Virus record (IMG/VR): IMGVR_UViG_3300042544_003680
Coordinates: 41,926 to 105,925 of that record
Source: a virus
Direction: 5' to 3' (one strand)
DNA length: 64,000 nt
The first letter of the stretch is position 1. Each line of letters begins with the position of its first letter. Below are positions 1-6,299 of this stretch, piece after piece. The notes under the pieces are model-generated. The model searched no databases, had not been told where the DNA came from, and worked only from the letters and a program-made list of their open reading frames with translations. The position numbers and the translations under genes are program-made.

Positions 1-2
1 TT

Positions 3-308
3 ATGCGAAGATACTATCTTAAAAGATTAATAGGAGAAGGAAATATTCCAATTGAAGAAGATATGATAGCATATCTTTTGGATGAATGTGTGTTAATGAT
101 AACAGATGAAAATGATTCAATTAGTTTAACCATTAATGTAAGTGATTATTTTTACCCCGGAGCAGACGATGAAAAATTTCCAATGAATGATATTCCAAAA
201 ATATATGAACTTTATAAAGAAAAACAGTATAAGGGTATATGTGAATATGTAGCAGAAAAAAGAAAAATCGAAAATATTTCATGGAAAGATAAACTAAAAT
301 CGAATTAA
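3..308 (+). CDS. Hypothetical protein, 101 aa
   Basis: Not recognised. The protein is acidic, predicted soluble, and has no cysteine pair, signal peptide or membrane segment that stands out. Its ATG is only two bases from the window edge, so upstream context is missing and a longer start cannot be excluded. It is followed after 4 bases by the CoaBC/aldolase-like gene on the same strand and is probably co-transcribed with it. Confidence 0.6.
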   Translation: MRRYYLKRLIGEGNIPIEEDMIAYLLDECVLMITDENDSISLTINVSDYFYPGADDEKFPMNDIPKIYELYKEKQYKGICEYVAEKRKIENISWKDKLKSN

Positions 309-312
309 AAGT

Positions 313-1554
313 ATGAAAAAGAAAATTTATGTTGTTGGTGGCGGAACGGTAGCTCATAGCAGTTGCCATTTAGGCTTGTGTGCCCCTGCATTCGGCTCAA
401 CCGCCCGAACGCTAATGAGTCTTGTTGAAAAGTTAGCTCCAGAAATGGATGCAGAACTGGTTTTAACGTCCATGGCAGGAGGAAATCACAGCTTGCAAAG
501 TCCCAAAGATTTGGCTAAACTTGCAGAAAACATTGTAAATGACTTTTCTACAAAAATTGTTTTTTGGAGTCCAGCAGTTTGCGATTTTGAAATGATTGTA
601 GATGCAGATAATTTGGATAAAAATGCTAATCCAAAATATAGCGGAAGATTAGATTCTAAAAAAGAATATAATGCAAAACTAATTCCTAATACGGAAAAAG
701 TAGTTGATCTTTTTAGAAAAACTCGAAAAGATATTACTCTTGTTGCATTCAAGACAACTTGTGGAGCAACAGAAGATGAGCAATATCTGGCGGGATTGAA
801 TTTGCTTAAAAAAGCAAGTGCTAATCTTGTACTGGCAAATGATACACTTCACCGTCGAAACATGATTATTGTTCCAGAAGAAGCACGTTATTGTGTTACT
901 AATAATCGAAAAGAAGTTTTGGAAGAATTGGTAAAAATTGCACTACTAAGAAGTACATTAACTTTTACAAGATCAACGGTTGTTGCAGGAAATCCTTGTG
1001 AATGGGATTCCCTTCTTGTTCCGGATGCATTGCGAGAAGTTGTAAATTATTGTGTGGAAAAAGGAGCATATAAAAAATTCCGAGGAGTAACCGCAGGACA
1101 TTTTGCAGTAAAACTAAGCGAAACTAAATTTTTGTCTTCTCGTCGTAAAACTGATTTGGGAGATATTAAAAATGTTGGATTAGTTCTAGTTGAAACTGAC
1201 GGTCCTGATAGAGTAATTGCATATGGCAGTAAACCAAGCGTGGGTGGACAAAGTCAAAGAATTGTATTTTCTGATCATCCGGATTTTGACAGTATTGTTC
1301 ATTTTCATTGTCCAAAAAAAGAAAACTCACTGGTTCCCACAATTTCTCAAAAAGAATATGAATGTGGAAGTCACGAATGTGGGAAAAATACTTCAAATGG
1401 ATTGAAATCTTTTGGTAGGCTAAAAGCAGTATTTCTGGATAATCATGGTCCAAATGTAGTGTTTAACAGTAGTGATCCCGGTATTGCAGAAGAAGTAAAG
1501 ACGTTTATTGAAAATAACTTTGATTTGTCACAAAAAACTGGAGGATTGGTATAA
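313..1554 (+). CDS. Phosphopantothenoylcysteine synthase (DFP)-like protein fused to a class II aldolase-like domain
   Basis: 413 aa. The N-terminal half starts with a Rossmann-like glycine segment (VVGGGTVAHSS), followed by SMAGGNHS and an FWSPAVCDF segment, as in the CoaB/DFP domain that joins phosphopantothenate to cysteine. The C-terminal part, from about residue 240, carries HFHCP and LDNHGPNVVF segments that resemble the metal-binding core of class II aldolase/adducin proteins. Seen: the two-part architecture. Inferred: a role in coenzyme A or related cofactor metabolism during infection; the substrate is not known. The fusion is unusual for CoaB, which normally follows a CoaC flavoprotein domain, and no CoaC-like part is present. 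The stop overlaps the start of the next small gene. Confidence 0.7.
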   Translation: MKKKIYVVGGGTVAHSSCHLGLCAPAFGSTARTLMSLVEKLAPEMDAELVLTSMAGGNHSLQSPKDLAKLAENIVNDFSTKIVFWSPAVCDFEMIVDADNLDKNANPKYSGRLDSKKEYNAKLIPNTEKVVDLFRKTRKDITLVAFKTTCGATEDEQYLAGLNLLKKASANLVLANDTLHRRNMIIVPEEARYCVTNNRKEVLEELVKIALLRSTLTFTRSTVVAGNPCEWDSLLVPDALREVVNYCVEKGAYKKFRGVTAGHFAVKLSETKFLSSRRKTDLGDIKNVGLVLVETDGPDRVIAYGSKPSVGGQSQRIVFSDHPDFDSIVHFHCPKKENSLVPTISQKEYECGSHECGKNTSNGLKSFGRLKAVFLDNHGPNVVFNSSDPGIAEEVKTFIENNFDLSQKTGGLV

Positions 1555-1712
1555 TGAAATTGACATTTAGTATTCCTGAATTTTTAACTAATAGTTATTT
1601 TTGGATTGGAGCAGGAGCAGCAACATTGTTTTGGGTTATATCAACATATATAGTATTATATGTAATAGGAGATTGTTTAGCTGATATATTTTCAAGTTGG
1701 TATAAACGTTGA
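1554..1712 (+). CDS. Small membrane protein, 52 aa
   Basis: The ATG at 1554 overlaps the stop of the upstream gene (TAATG arrangement) and is preceded by a GGAGG Shine-Dalgarno-like sequence near 1541. The peptide begins MKLTFSIPEF and has one strong hydrophobic segment around residues 15-42, then a short basic C-terminus, so it is a likely single-pass membrane protein. Function unknown. It is shorter than a 60-residue ORF cut-off would keep but has good translational signals. Confidence 0.55.
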   Translation: MKLTFSIPEFLTNSYFWIGAGAATLFWVISTYIVLYVIGDCLADIFSSWYKR

Positions 1713-1743
1713 ATATAAAAAGTAGAAAAACTCCTAAAACATG

Positions 1744-1771
1744 TTGACAACAGAAAACTTTGTGGTAAAGT
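1744..1771 (+). promoter_or_regulatory. Sigma70-type promoter of tRNA cluster 1
   Basis: TTGACA at 1744-1749, a 16-bp spacer, then TAAAGT at 1766-1771 preceded by TGG (extended -10). It lies about 18 bp upstream of the tRNA-Glu gene and should drive the Glu-Lys-Asn cluster. Confidence 0.8.
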
Positions 1772-1788
1772 AGAAGAAGAAAAGACAG

Positions 1789-1864
1789 GTCGCTATAGTG
1801 AAACGGTTATCACGCAAGACTTTCAATCTTGAGTTGAGGGGTTCGATTCCCCCTAGCGATGCCA
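1789..1864 (+). tRNA. tRNA-Glu(UUC)
   Basis: Acceptor stem GTCGCTA/TAGCGAT, anticodon loop CTTTCAA giving anticodon TTC, T-loop TTCGATT, and an encoded GCCA end. All four arms are canonical. First gene of a tRNA cluster behind a promoter at 1744-1771. Confidence 0.95.
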
Positions 1865-1879
1865 TTTAAATAAAAATAT

Positions 1880-1954
1880 GCCTCTGTAATTCAACGGTAG
1901 AATAACAGACTTTTAATCTGAAGGCTATGGGTTCGAATCCCATCGGAGGCACCA
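1880..1954 (+). tRNA. tRNA-Lys(UUU)
   Basis: Acceptor stem GCCTCTG/CGGAGGC, anticodon loop CTTTTAA giving TTT, T-arm with TTCGAAT loop, discriminator A and encoded CCA. Canonical except for one A-A mismatch at the base of the anticodon stem. Confidence 0.93.
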
Positions 1955-1961
1955 TTTTAGT

Positions 1962-2030
1962 TTATTAGTAGAATAATTGGTAATTCCTCTCATTGGGAGA
2001 GCATACAGGTTCAAATCCTGTCTAATAACA
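1962..2030 (+). tRNA. Atypical tRNA-like element with contracted anticodon arm (possibly Pro-UGG)
   Basis: A 7-bp acceptor stem (TTATTAG/CTAATAA), a D-arm (GAAT/ATTC) and a normal T-arm (ACAGG/CCTGT) are clear, but only 18 bases separate the D- and T-stems where 22-24 are usual. The best hairpin there is CTCTC-ATTGG-GAGAG, with a 5-base loop. A 7-base loop ATTGGGA would put TGG (Pro, with G37) in place but leaves only 3 stem pairs and almost no variable loop. CCA is not encoded. The isotype is uncertain; it may be decayed or may be a tRNA with a reduced arm. Confidence 0.5.
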
Positions 2031-2040
2031 TAATTTTTAT

Positions 2041-2115
2041 TCCCAAGTACCATAATGGCAATGGGATTGCCTGTTACGCAATAATATGTAGGTTCGACCC
2101 CTACCTTGGGAGCCA
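2041..2115 (+). tRNA. tRNA-Asn(GUU)
   Basis: Acceptor TCCCAAG/CTTGGGA, anticodon stem ATTGC/GCAAT around loop CTGTTAC (anticodon GTT), T-loop TTCGACC, discriminator G and encoded CCA. Confidence 0.94.
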
Positions 2116-2134
2116 TTAAATATATAAACAAAAT

Positions 2135-2431
2135 ATGAAAGTTTATAAAACAACATTCGATAACTTAGAAAGTTCGATATTACCATCTTCATCAATAATT
2201 AGCGCAATTGAAGGATGGCTAGTAGAATGGAAAAAAGAATTTCAACGAAGACCAAGTAATCCCACTATTACAGTAGGTTTAAAATTACTAGATTATATAG
2301 AATCAGACAGAAAAGTATCAAACCTGAGCACATATCATCAATATCTAGTATTAAGTTTATATGATCTATCTATTAGAATAATTCCATCTTGGGAAATAGA
2401 ATTGTATACAATGGAATTGTCTTTAGAATAA
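2135..2431 (+). CDS. Hypothetical protein, 98 aa
   Basis: Not recognised. Predicted soluble, rich in helix-forming residues, with no obvious motif. It sits between tRNA genes and begins 20 bases after tRNA-Asn, with no convincing Shine-Dalgarno sequence. Probably transcribed from the promoter upstream of the tRNA cluster. Confidence 0.55.
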   Translation: MKVYKTTFDNLESSILPSSSIISAIEGWLVEWKKEFQRRPSNPTITVGLKLLDYIESDRKVSNLSTYHQYLVLSLYDLSIRIIPSWEIELYTMELSLE

Positions 2432-2450
2432 CAAAATAATTTTCACATTT

Positions 2451-2530
2451 GGGTTGGTAGAATAATTGGTAATTCGCACACATTTATATTGTAGTGTGAG
2501 ATGTAGGTTCAAATCCTACCTGACCCTCCA
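2451..2530 (+). tRNA. Atypical tRNA with enlarged anticodon loop (possibly Ile-UAU)
   Basis: Acceptor GGGTTGG/CTGACCC, a D-arm identical to that of the element at 1962, T-arm GTAGG/CCTAC, discriminator T and encoded CCA are all clear. Between the D- and T-stems there are 27 bases instead of about 23. The simplest fold is a CACAC/GTGTG stem with a 12-base loop. If one base is bulged, a 7-base loop TTTATAT can form, with anticodon TAT. The isotype therefore rests on an irregular fold. Confidence 0.6.
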
Positions 2531-2542
2531 TTTTCAACTTTT

Positions 2543-2673
2543 CGGCTAGTAATTTAATTGGTAAAATATCCATCATAATAAAAATATTATACATTATATT
2601 ATTTTAAAAATTTAATTTGCTAATTTTTAAAAATATACCGGAAAATAAAGGTTCGAATCCTTTCTAGACGACA
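2543..2673 (+). tRNA. tRNA-like element with a two-hairpin insertion at the anticodon position
   Basis: A mostly paired acceptor stem (CGGCTAG/CTAGACG, one mismatch), a D-arm (ATTT/AAAT) and a normal T-arm with TTCGAAT loop bracket roughly 70 extra bases where the anticodon arm should be. The insertion contains two perfect hairpins: ATAATA/TATTAT (2575-2590) and an 11-bp stem of TTTTAAAAATT with its complement (2602-2632). A TATCC/GGAAA stem with a CAT triplet (Met or Ile2-type) can be drawn around it. This could be an intron-like insertion or a decayed gene; the sequence alone does not decide. Confidence 0.45.
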
Positions 2674-2692
2674 ATTTTAACACAATAAATAT

Positions 2693-3211
2693 ATGGGCTG
2701 TTGGCATGAAACATGTATAATTACTAATCTTCCTATTTTGGGAGAAGGTAAAGTAATCGCATTAAAAACAAATTCTTCACATGATATAGAATTTGTTTTA
2801 GATTCTTGGTGGTTTAATGGAATATCCTTTGCAAAAGGAGAACTAGACCCTTATGGAGAATTACATAATATAGAATCAACATTGATTGATAATCGTCTTA
2901 AAAATAAAGAGTTTTCAACCGATAAACCCGGATTTATAGTTTTTTGTTATGCAGACGTTTGGGAAAAAATTATAAAATACGCAAGAGAAAATATAGATGA
3001 TTTGGAAGAAAGTGTTTCTTGGAAAATTAGTTCAGAATTAGAACTTGACTTGTGTTATTTTTGTGCTATGATGTATAGAGCCAGATCAGGATTTCCGAAA
3101 AACTTACAAAGAGGAAGTCAAGACCTTGACGTATCATATCGAAAATTTATTGCAGAAATCACATTAGAAAAAATTAAAGAAATTGAGAAAATACTAGAAA
3201 GCGAAAAATAA
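2693..3211 (+). CDS. Conserved hypothetical protein with MGCWxETC N-terminus, 172 aa
   Basis: The protein opens with MGCWHETCIITNLPI, an N-terminal signature I recognise from uncharacterised proteins in large phages and some bacteria. The early Cys/His residues could bind a metal. The middle is rich in acidic and aromatic residues and no enzymatic motif is apparent. It starts a run of tightly spaced small genes (2 bases to the next). Function unknown. Confidence 0.65.
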   Translation: MGCWHETCIITNLPILGEGKVIALKTNSSHDIEFVLDSWWFNGISFAKGELDPYGELHNIESTLIDNRLKNKEFSTDKPGFIVFCYADVWEKIIKYARENIDDLEESVSWKISSELELDLCYFCAMMYRARSGFPKNLQRGSQDLDVSYRKFIAEITLEKIKEIEKILESEK

Positions 3212-3213
3212 AT

Positions 3214-3600
3214 ATGAATAATTTTACTCAAATTTCTTGGAAAGATTTTATAGACATTCTTCGTAAAGAAGATATTGTAATTCAAGTAGAGGATAGATTG
3301 TACTTCTCAAAAGAATTACGAATAAATGATGATCTTATAAGGTTTATATGGGAAGGAGTTTATAAAAAAGAATTTAACGAAACTATAACAGTAGAGAATG
3401 ACATTTATAATTTGAAATTTCAAATTTTTGACGAAGTTGAAACTGGAGAAGTTGAAGAATATGAAGGAATGTATGGAGAAATTAATTCTCGTCCATTAAC
3501 TAAAAAACTTGAAACATACAAGTTAATAGAAAGAAAATTTAAAATATATTCACTATATAAAAACGGGTTGATGGCAGCGATGGTTCATGCATCTGTCTGA
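3214..3600 (+). CDS. Hypothetical protein, 128 aa, 3' end overlapping tRNA-Phe
   Basis: Not recognised; a charged, soluble protein. It starts 2 bases after the preceding gene. Its stop codon (3598-3600) lies inside the anticodon region of the tRNA-Phe gene, so the last dozen codons are also tRNA sequence. This suggests that the original C-terminus was replaced or that the reading frame runs into the tRNA by chance. Confidence 0.6.
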   Translation: MNNFTQISWKDFIDILRKEDIVIQVEDRLYFSKELRINDDLIRFIWEGVYKKEFNETITVENDIYNLKFQIFDEVETGEVEEYEGMYGEINSRPLTKKLETYKLIERKFKIYSLYKNGLMAAMVHASV

Positions 3601-3640
3601 AGAACAGACTATCTCGGTTCGATTCCGAGTCAACCCACCA
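3565..3640 (+). tRNA. tRNA-Phe(GAA)
   Basis: Acceptor GGGTTGA/TCAACCC, anticodon stem TCTGT/ACAGA around loop CTGAAGA (anticodon GAA), T-arm CTCGG/CCGAG, discriminator A and encoded CCA. The 5' part overlaps the end of a coding sequence on the same strand. Confidence 0.95.
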
Positions 3641-3646
3641 AAAATT

Positions 3647-3940
3647 ATGAATATTGGAAAACATATTAATCGAATACTAGATGTATTGTACCATGAATAT
3701 ATTTCATATGGAATGGAGGAAAACGTAATGTGGTGTACTAAATCTTTTGATTTGATCCAGATTAAAACAATGATATTTGAATATAATATTTCATTAATTG
3801 AAAATCTCTCTATAAATGAAGTGGATGAACATACTTTGAGTTGGGGCGATAATAAAAGAAACATAGTGATTACCACTTCAGTATCATCGTTCAATGATAT
3901 TTCTAAAAGAGATAATCCAAAAATGGTAATATTTAATTAA
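3647..3940 (+). CDS. Hypothetical protein, 97 aa
   Basis: Start placed at ATG 3647, just past the tRNA-Phe CCA end, because the open frame upstream of it is tRNA sequence. The protein (MNIGKHINRILDVL...) has no recognised motif. The next gene follows after 3 bases, in operon-like packing. Confidence 0.55.
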   Translation: MNIGKHINRILDVLYHEYISYGMEENVMWCTKSFDLIQIKTMIFEYNISLIENLSINEVDEHTLSWGDNKRNIVITTSVSSFNDISKRDNPKMVIFN

Positions 3941-3943
3941 TTT

Positions 3944-4381
3944 ATGATTATAAAAGAAGGAAATCTATTAGAACAAAAAGGTTATTTGTTTCATCAAACA
4001 AATTGTAAATTTGTAATGGGAAGCGGAATTGCACTTCAAATAAGAAACACTTTTCCAAAAGTCTATAATAGTTATATCTCATTCGGAGATGAATGTAGAA
4101 AAAATGGAATTTCACCTCTTGGAACTTATCAAGTAGTGGAATTGGAAGAATGTAAAGTTGTAAATGTATTCAGTCAAGATTCTTATGGGAAAACAGGATT
4201 GCATACAGATTATGCTGCAATGGAAAACAGCTTTCAGCTTTTTGCGAATAATGAACTGTCTGGTATTTATAATTTTCCATATCTTTTTGGTTGCGGAACT
4301 GGTGGAGGTGATTGGAAAATTGTAAGTGAAATAATCGAAAGATATTTCCCTGATGCAATTATCTGGAAATATAATAGTTAA
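3944..4381 (+). CDS. Macro domain protein (ADP-ribose binding/hydrolase type)
   Basis: 145 aa, the length of a stand-alone macro domain. Visible hallmarks are HQTNCKFVMGSGIALQIR near the N-terminus (the adenosine/ribose-binding NxxxxMGxGIA loop) and a C-terminal FGCGTGGGDW glycine loop that would hold the diphosphate. Macro domains bind ADP-ribose and many remove it from proteins, nucleic acids or O-acetyl-ADP-ribose. A phage could use it to reverse host ADP-ribosylation-based defence or for NAD metabolism; this is inference. A possible ADP-ribosyltransferase-like gene lies at 34258-34740. Confidence 0.85.
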   Translation: MIIKEGNLLEQKGYLFHQTNCKFVMGSGIALQIRNTFPKVYNSYISFGDECRKNGISPLGTYQVVELEECKVVNVFSQDSYGKTGLHTDYAAMENSFQLFANNELSGIYNFPYLFGCGTGGGDWKIVSEIIERYFPDAIIWKYNS

Positions 4382-4404
4382 ACAAAATACAATAGATTTA
4401 TAAA

Positions 4405-4911
4405 ATGAATGATAAAATGAATGATGAAATGAATGATGAAATCTTATTAAAAAATTGGATGCTCAAAATTTCAAAACCTATTTTTGATAAATTTGATTTT
4501 GTCCAGAATTTCAGTTTTTTATTGCTTAATTTAGATGATCCCCGCATGTGGTATATAGACTATATCCTTGAGGTAAATGGAATACATATCTATGATTTGG
4601 ATTTGTATAGTTTAGAGAAACCCATATATTATTTACAACGCGCACAAGATGCCATGATGCCAAAGGTAAAACATAAAGATAAATTCATCAAAAGTATTCA
4701 ATCTTTACAAAAACGCATGGCAAAAGAGGAGAAAAAGTTAAATCTACGAATCAAAGAAGTGACTAATCCTGAATTAGACGAGTGGGTGAGACGACATGAT
4801 TTTGTGGACGAGATTCGAACGCAATATTATAAAGTTTTTCCAGATGATACGGAAGAATGTGTTGGCGTTCTAGTTGATAGAGATAATTCAGTAACTTTTA
4901 CACCACACTGA
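4405..4911 (+). CDS. Hypothetical protein, 168 aa, with repeated start codons
   Basis: Not recognised. The 5' end has three near-identical in-frame ATG AAT GAT units (MNDKMNDEMNDE), so the true start could be any of three ATGs. The rest is mixed-charge and soluble, with a lysine-rich central helix around residues 95-125. Last gene before the tRNA-Gly promoter. Confidence 0.55.
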   Translation: MNDKMNDEMNDEILLKNWMLKISKPIFDKFDFVQNFSFLLLNLDDPRMWYIDYILEVNGIHIYDLDLYSLEKPIYYLQRAQDAMMPKVKHKDKFIKSIQSLQKRMAKEEKKLNLRIKEVTNPELDEWVRRHDFVDEIRTQYYKVFPDDTEECVGVLVDRDNSVTFTPH

Positions 4912-4949
4912 AAATGTTTAAACAACTGAAAATTAAAATCCGAAAAATG

Positions 4950-4977
4950 TTGACATTTTCTCTAAAAGGTGTACGGT
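4950..4977 (+). promoter_or_regulatory. Sigma70-type promoter upstream of tRNA-Gly
   Basis: TTGACA 4950-4955, 16-bp spacer, TACGGT 4972-4977 preceded by TG. The RNA would start near 4984 and carry tRNA-Gly, the kissing-loop structure and the 5262-5711 gene. Confidence 0.65.
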
Positions 4978-4997
4978 ATTAAACGAAAGTAAAATAT

Positions 4998-5073
4998 GGG
5001 ATATTGATGTTAATAGTGAGCATCTGACACTTCCAATGTCAGCGGGAGAGTGCAAGTCTCTCATATCCTTCCA
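4998..5073 (+). tRNA. tRNA-Gly(UCC)
   Basis: Acceptor GGGATAT/ATATCCT, anticodon stem TGACA/TGTCA around loop CTTCCAA (anticodon TCC), discriminator T and encoded CCA. The T-stem GAGAG/CTCTC is good, but the T-loop is TGCAAGT, so the usual TTC at positions 54-56 is replaced by TGC. Confidence 0.85.
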
Positions 5074-5190
5074 TGCTGGAGTCCCCAGCACTCATTTCTG
5101 CGATAAAATCTATGGAACGCCACTGTGAACGTATGAGTTCCGAAGATGATTTTATGAGGGATTTATTAGGGTCACAGTTAATAAATCAAG
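5074..5190 (+). ncRNA. Structured RNA with predicted kissing loops between tRNA-Gly and the 5262 gene
   Basis: Three hairpins follow the tRNA CCA end directly: TGCTGG/CCAGCA (5074-5090); a larger hairpin closed by ATAAAATC/GATTTTAT (5103-5110 with 5148-5155) and GGAAC/GTTCC (5114-5118 with 5137-5141); and ATTTATTA/TAATAAAT (5161-5168 with 5179-5186). The apical loop of the second hairpin contains ACTGTGA (5122-5128), which is exactly complementary to TCACAGT (5172-5178) in the loop of the third. No known RNA class was recognised. Confidence 0.6.
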
Positions 5191-5261
5191 CAGATAAAAT
5201 TTAAAGACAAAAGTGGTTGATAAATGCCATAAACAAACTATAGTAATAGAGGAACAAAATT

Positions 5262-5711
5262 ATGAAAATTAGTATTAGCAAAGCATTGAAAATTAAAAAC
5301 CGGATTGCCGGAGAATTAGCAAAAATAGAAGAATTGTTTAAGAGTTCTAACTGCCGTAGAGAAGGTGACGATAGTTCAATAGATCCTTCCTTACTTTATG
5401 GAGAGTGGGAACAATCAAAAAATCTTCTGATTCTTATCAAGCAAAAAATAGCAACAGCTTCAGCAGGTATTCAAGCAACATTAGTAGAACTAGCAGAAGC
5501 AAAATCTGCAATTTCATTTCATGAAAAAATAATCATAAATGAAGGAGTAGCAATGGATTATAGCACAACAGTTCCTCGCCAAATACCATGGGTCAACACA
5601 ATCACAAAGTCGGATCAGAGATATTTAATCAACAAAATAAATAACAACATTGCAGATTTGCAGGATAGTGTGGATGAATATAATGCAACCACAAAAATAG
5701 ATTGGGACTAA
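5262..5711 (+). CDS. Conserved phage protein of unknown function, coiled-coil type, 149 aa
   Basis: Starts with a KISISKALKIKNRI segment I associate with a family of short helical proteins in large phages and some bacteria (DIP1984-like in appearance). It is mostly helical, with heptad-like leucine/alanine spacing at both ends and ends in YNATTKIDWD. A GAGGAA sequence precedes the ATG. The gene is bracketed by two structured intergenic RNAs (5074-5190 and 5720-5894). Role unknown. Confidence 0.7.
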   Translation: MKISISKALKIKNRIAGELAKIEELFKSSNCRREGDDSSIDPSLLYGEWEQSKNLLILIKQKIATASAGIQATLVELAEAKSAISFHEKIIINEGVAMDYSTTVPRQIPWVNTITKSDQRYLINKINNNIADLQDSVDEYNATTKIDWD

Positions 5712-5719
5712 ACATTTTC

Positions 5720-5894
5720 AATCTCTTTCTTCTCTTCGAAAGAAAAAAGCCACCAACCATTCTTCAAGGAATATGACTTCGATATTGATAAAGACTTTAA
5801 TCTTTAAAATTTTGTAGCTTAAACCTTAAAAATAAACTCGTAAACTGAAAACCGTAGACGGCAGAATTATCCGGTAGAAGAGAAGAAAGAGATT
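5720..5894 (+). ncRNA. Long-stem structured RNA element after the 5262 gene
   Basis: Bases 5720-5737 and 5877-5894 are perfectly complementary over 18 bp and close a 139-base internal region with smaller hairpins: ATTC/GAAT near 5760, AAAGA/TCTTT near 5792-5807, and CCG/CGG elements near 5852-5873. It starts within 10 bases of the upstream stop codon and has no plausible reading frame. It could be a stable small RNA, a 3'-UTR stabiliser or a processing site; no class was recognised. Confidence 0.55.
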
Positions 5895-5924
5895 TGATTT
5901 TTATATAAGTCCTAAAATAATTTT

Positions 5925-6236
5925 ATGAGATGTGATTTAAAAAGAGTACAGCCAAGAAAAATTTTTATTGTTGTTGGAGAATATAGTCCTTCGGGTGATA
6001 AAAAGTATTTTGATAGTGAAAAACCGTTTCTGCCTGATATAACAGTATACGCTTCTGAAAGCGAGGCTTATATTCATGTATGGAAAAAAGGAGAAGAGTA
6101 TTTTTATGCATTTGAAATTTACCCACTTCATTTCAAAAGTTACCCAGATGACACGGATTCTGTAGGAGTACAGCATGTAACAGTTATAACTGAAGAAGAA
6201 TATTTAGAGTATAAAAATTTACCATTTAATAATTAA
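5925..6236 (+). CDS. Hypothetical protein, 103 aa
   Basis: Not recognised. A soluble protein rich in Tyr, Phe and acidic residues (SESEAYIHVWKKGEEYFYAFEIYPLHF), suggesting a small beta-rich fold. Lies between the long-stem RNA and the HNH endonuclease promoter. Confidence 0.55.
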   Translation: MRCDLKRVQPRKIFIVVGEYSPSGDKKYFDSEKPFLPDITVYASESEAYIHVWKKGEEYFYAFEIYPLHFKSYPDDTDSVGVQHVTVITEEEYLEYKNLPFNN

Positions 6237-6264
6237 ACTTTATACGTTCATAGAACAAAAATCC

Positions 6265-6292
6265 TTGACAAACAAAGCAAATGTGGTAACAT
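6265..6292 (+). promoter_or_regulatory. Sigma70-type promoter of the HNH gene, leaderless geometry
   Basis: TTGACA 6265-6270, 16-bp spacer, TAACAT 6287-6292 preceded by TGG. The ATG at 6300 is 8 bp past the -10, at the expected transcription start. Confidence 0.75.
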
Positions 6293-6299
6293 ACATTAT

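Noticed and set aside
486-752. Minus-strand 88-aa ORF inside the CoaBC/aldolase gene
   Set aside because: Antisense shadow of a clear coding sequence; no motif or start signal.
1925-2131. Minus-strand 68-aa ORF across the tRNA cluster
   Set aside because: Its CDS-like appearance (many GGxEPTY/WDSNP segments) comes from reading tRNA T-arms in reverse, a familiar annotation artefact.
4405-4440. Repeated ATGAATGAT units as a regulatory repeat
   Set aside because: Only three imperfect units within the start of a gene; simplest reading is a local duplication giving alternative start codons.
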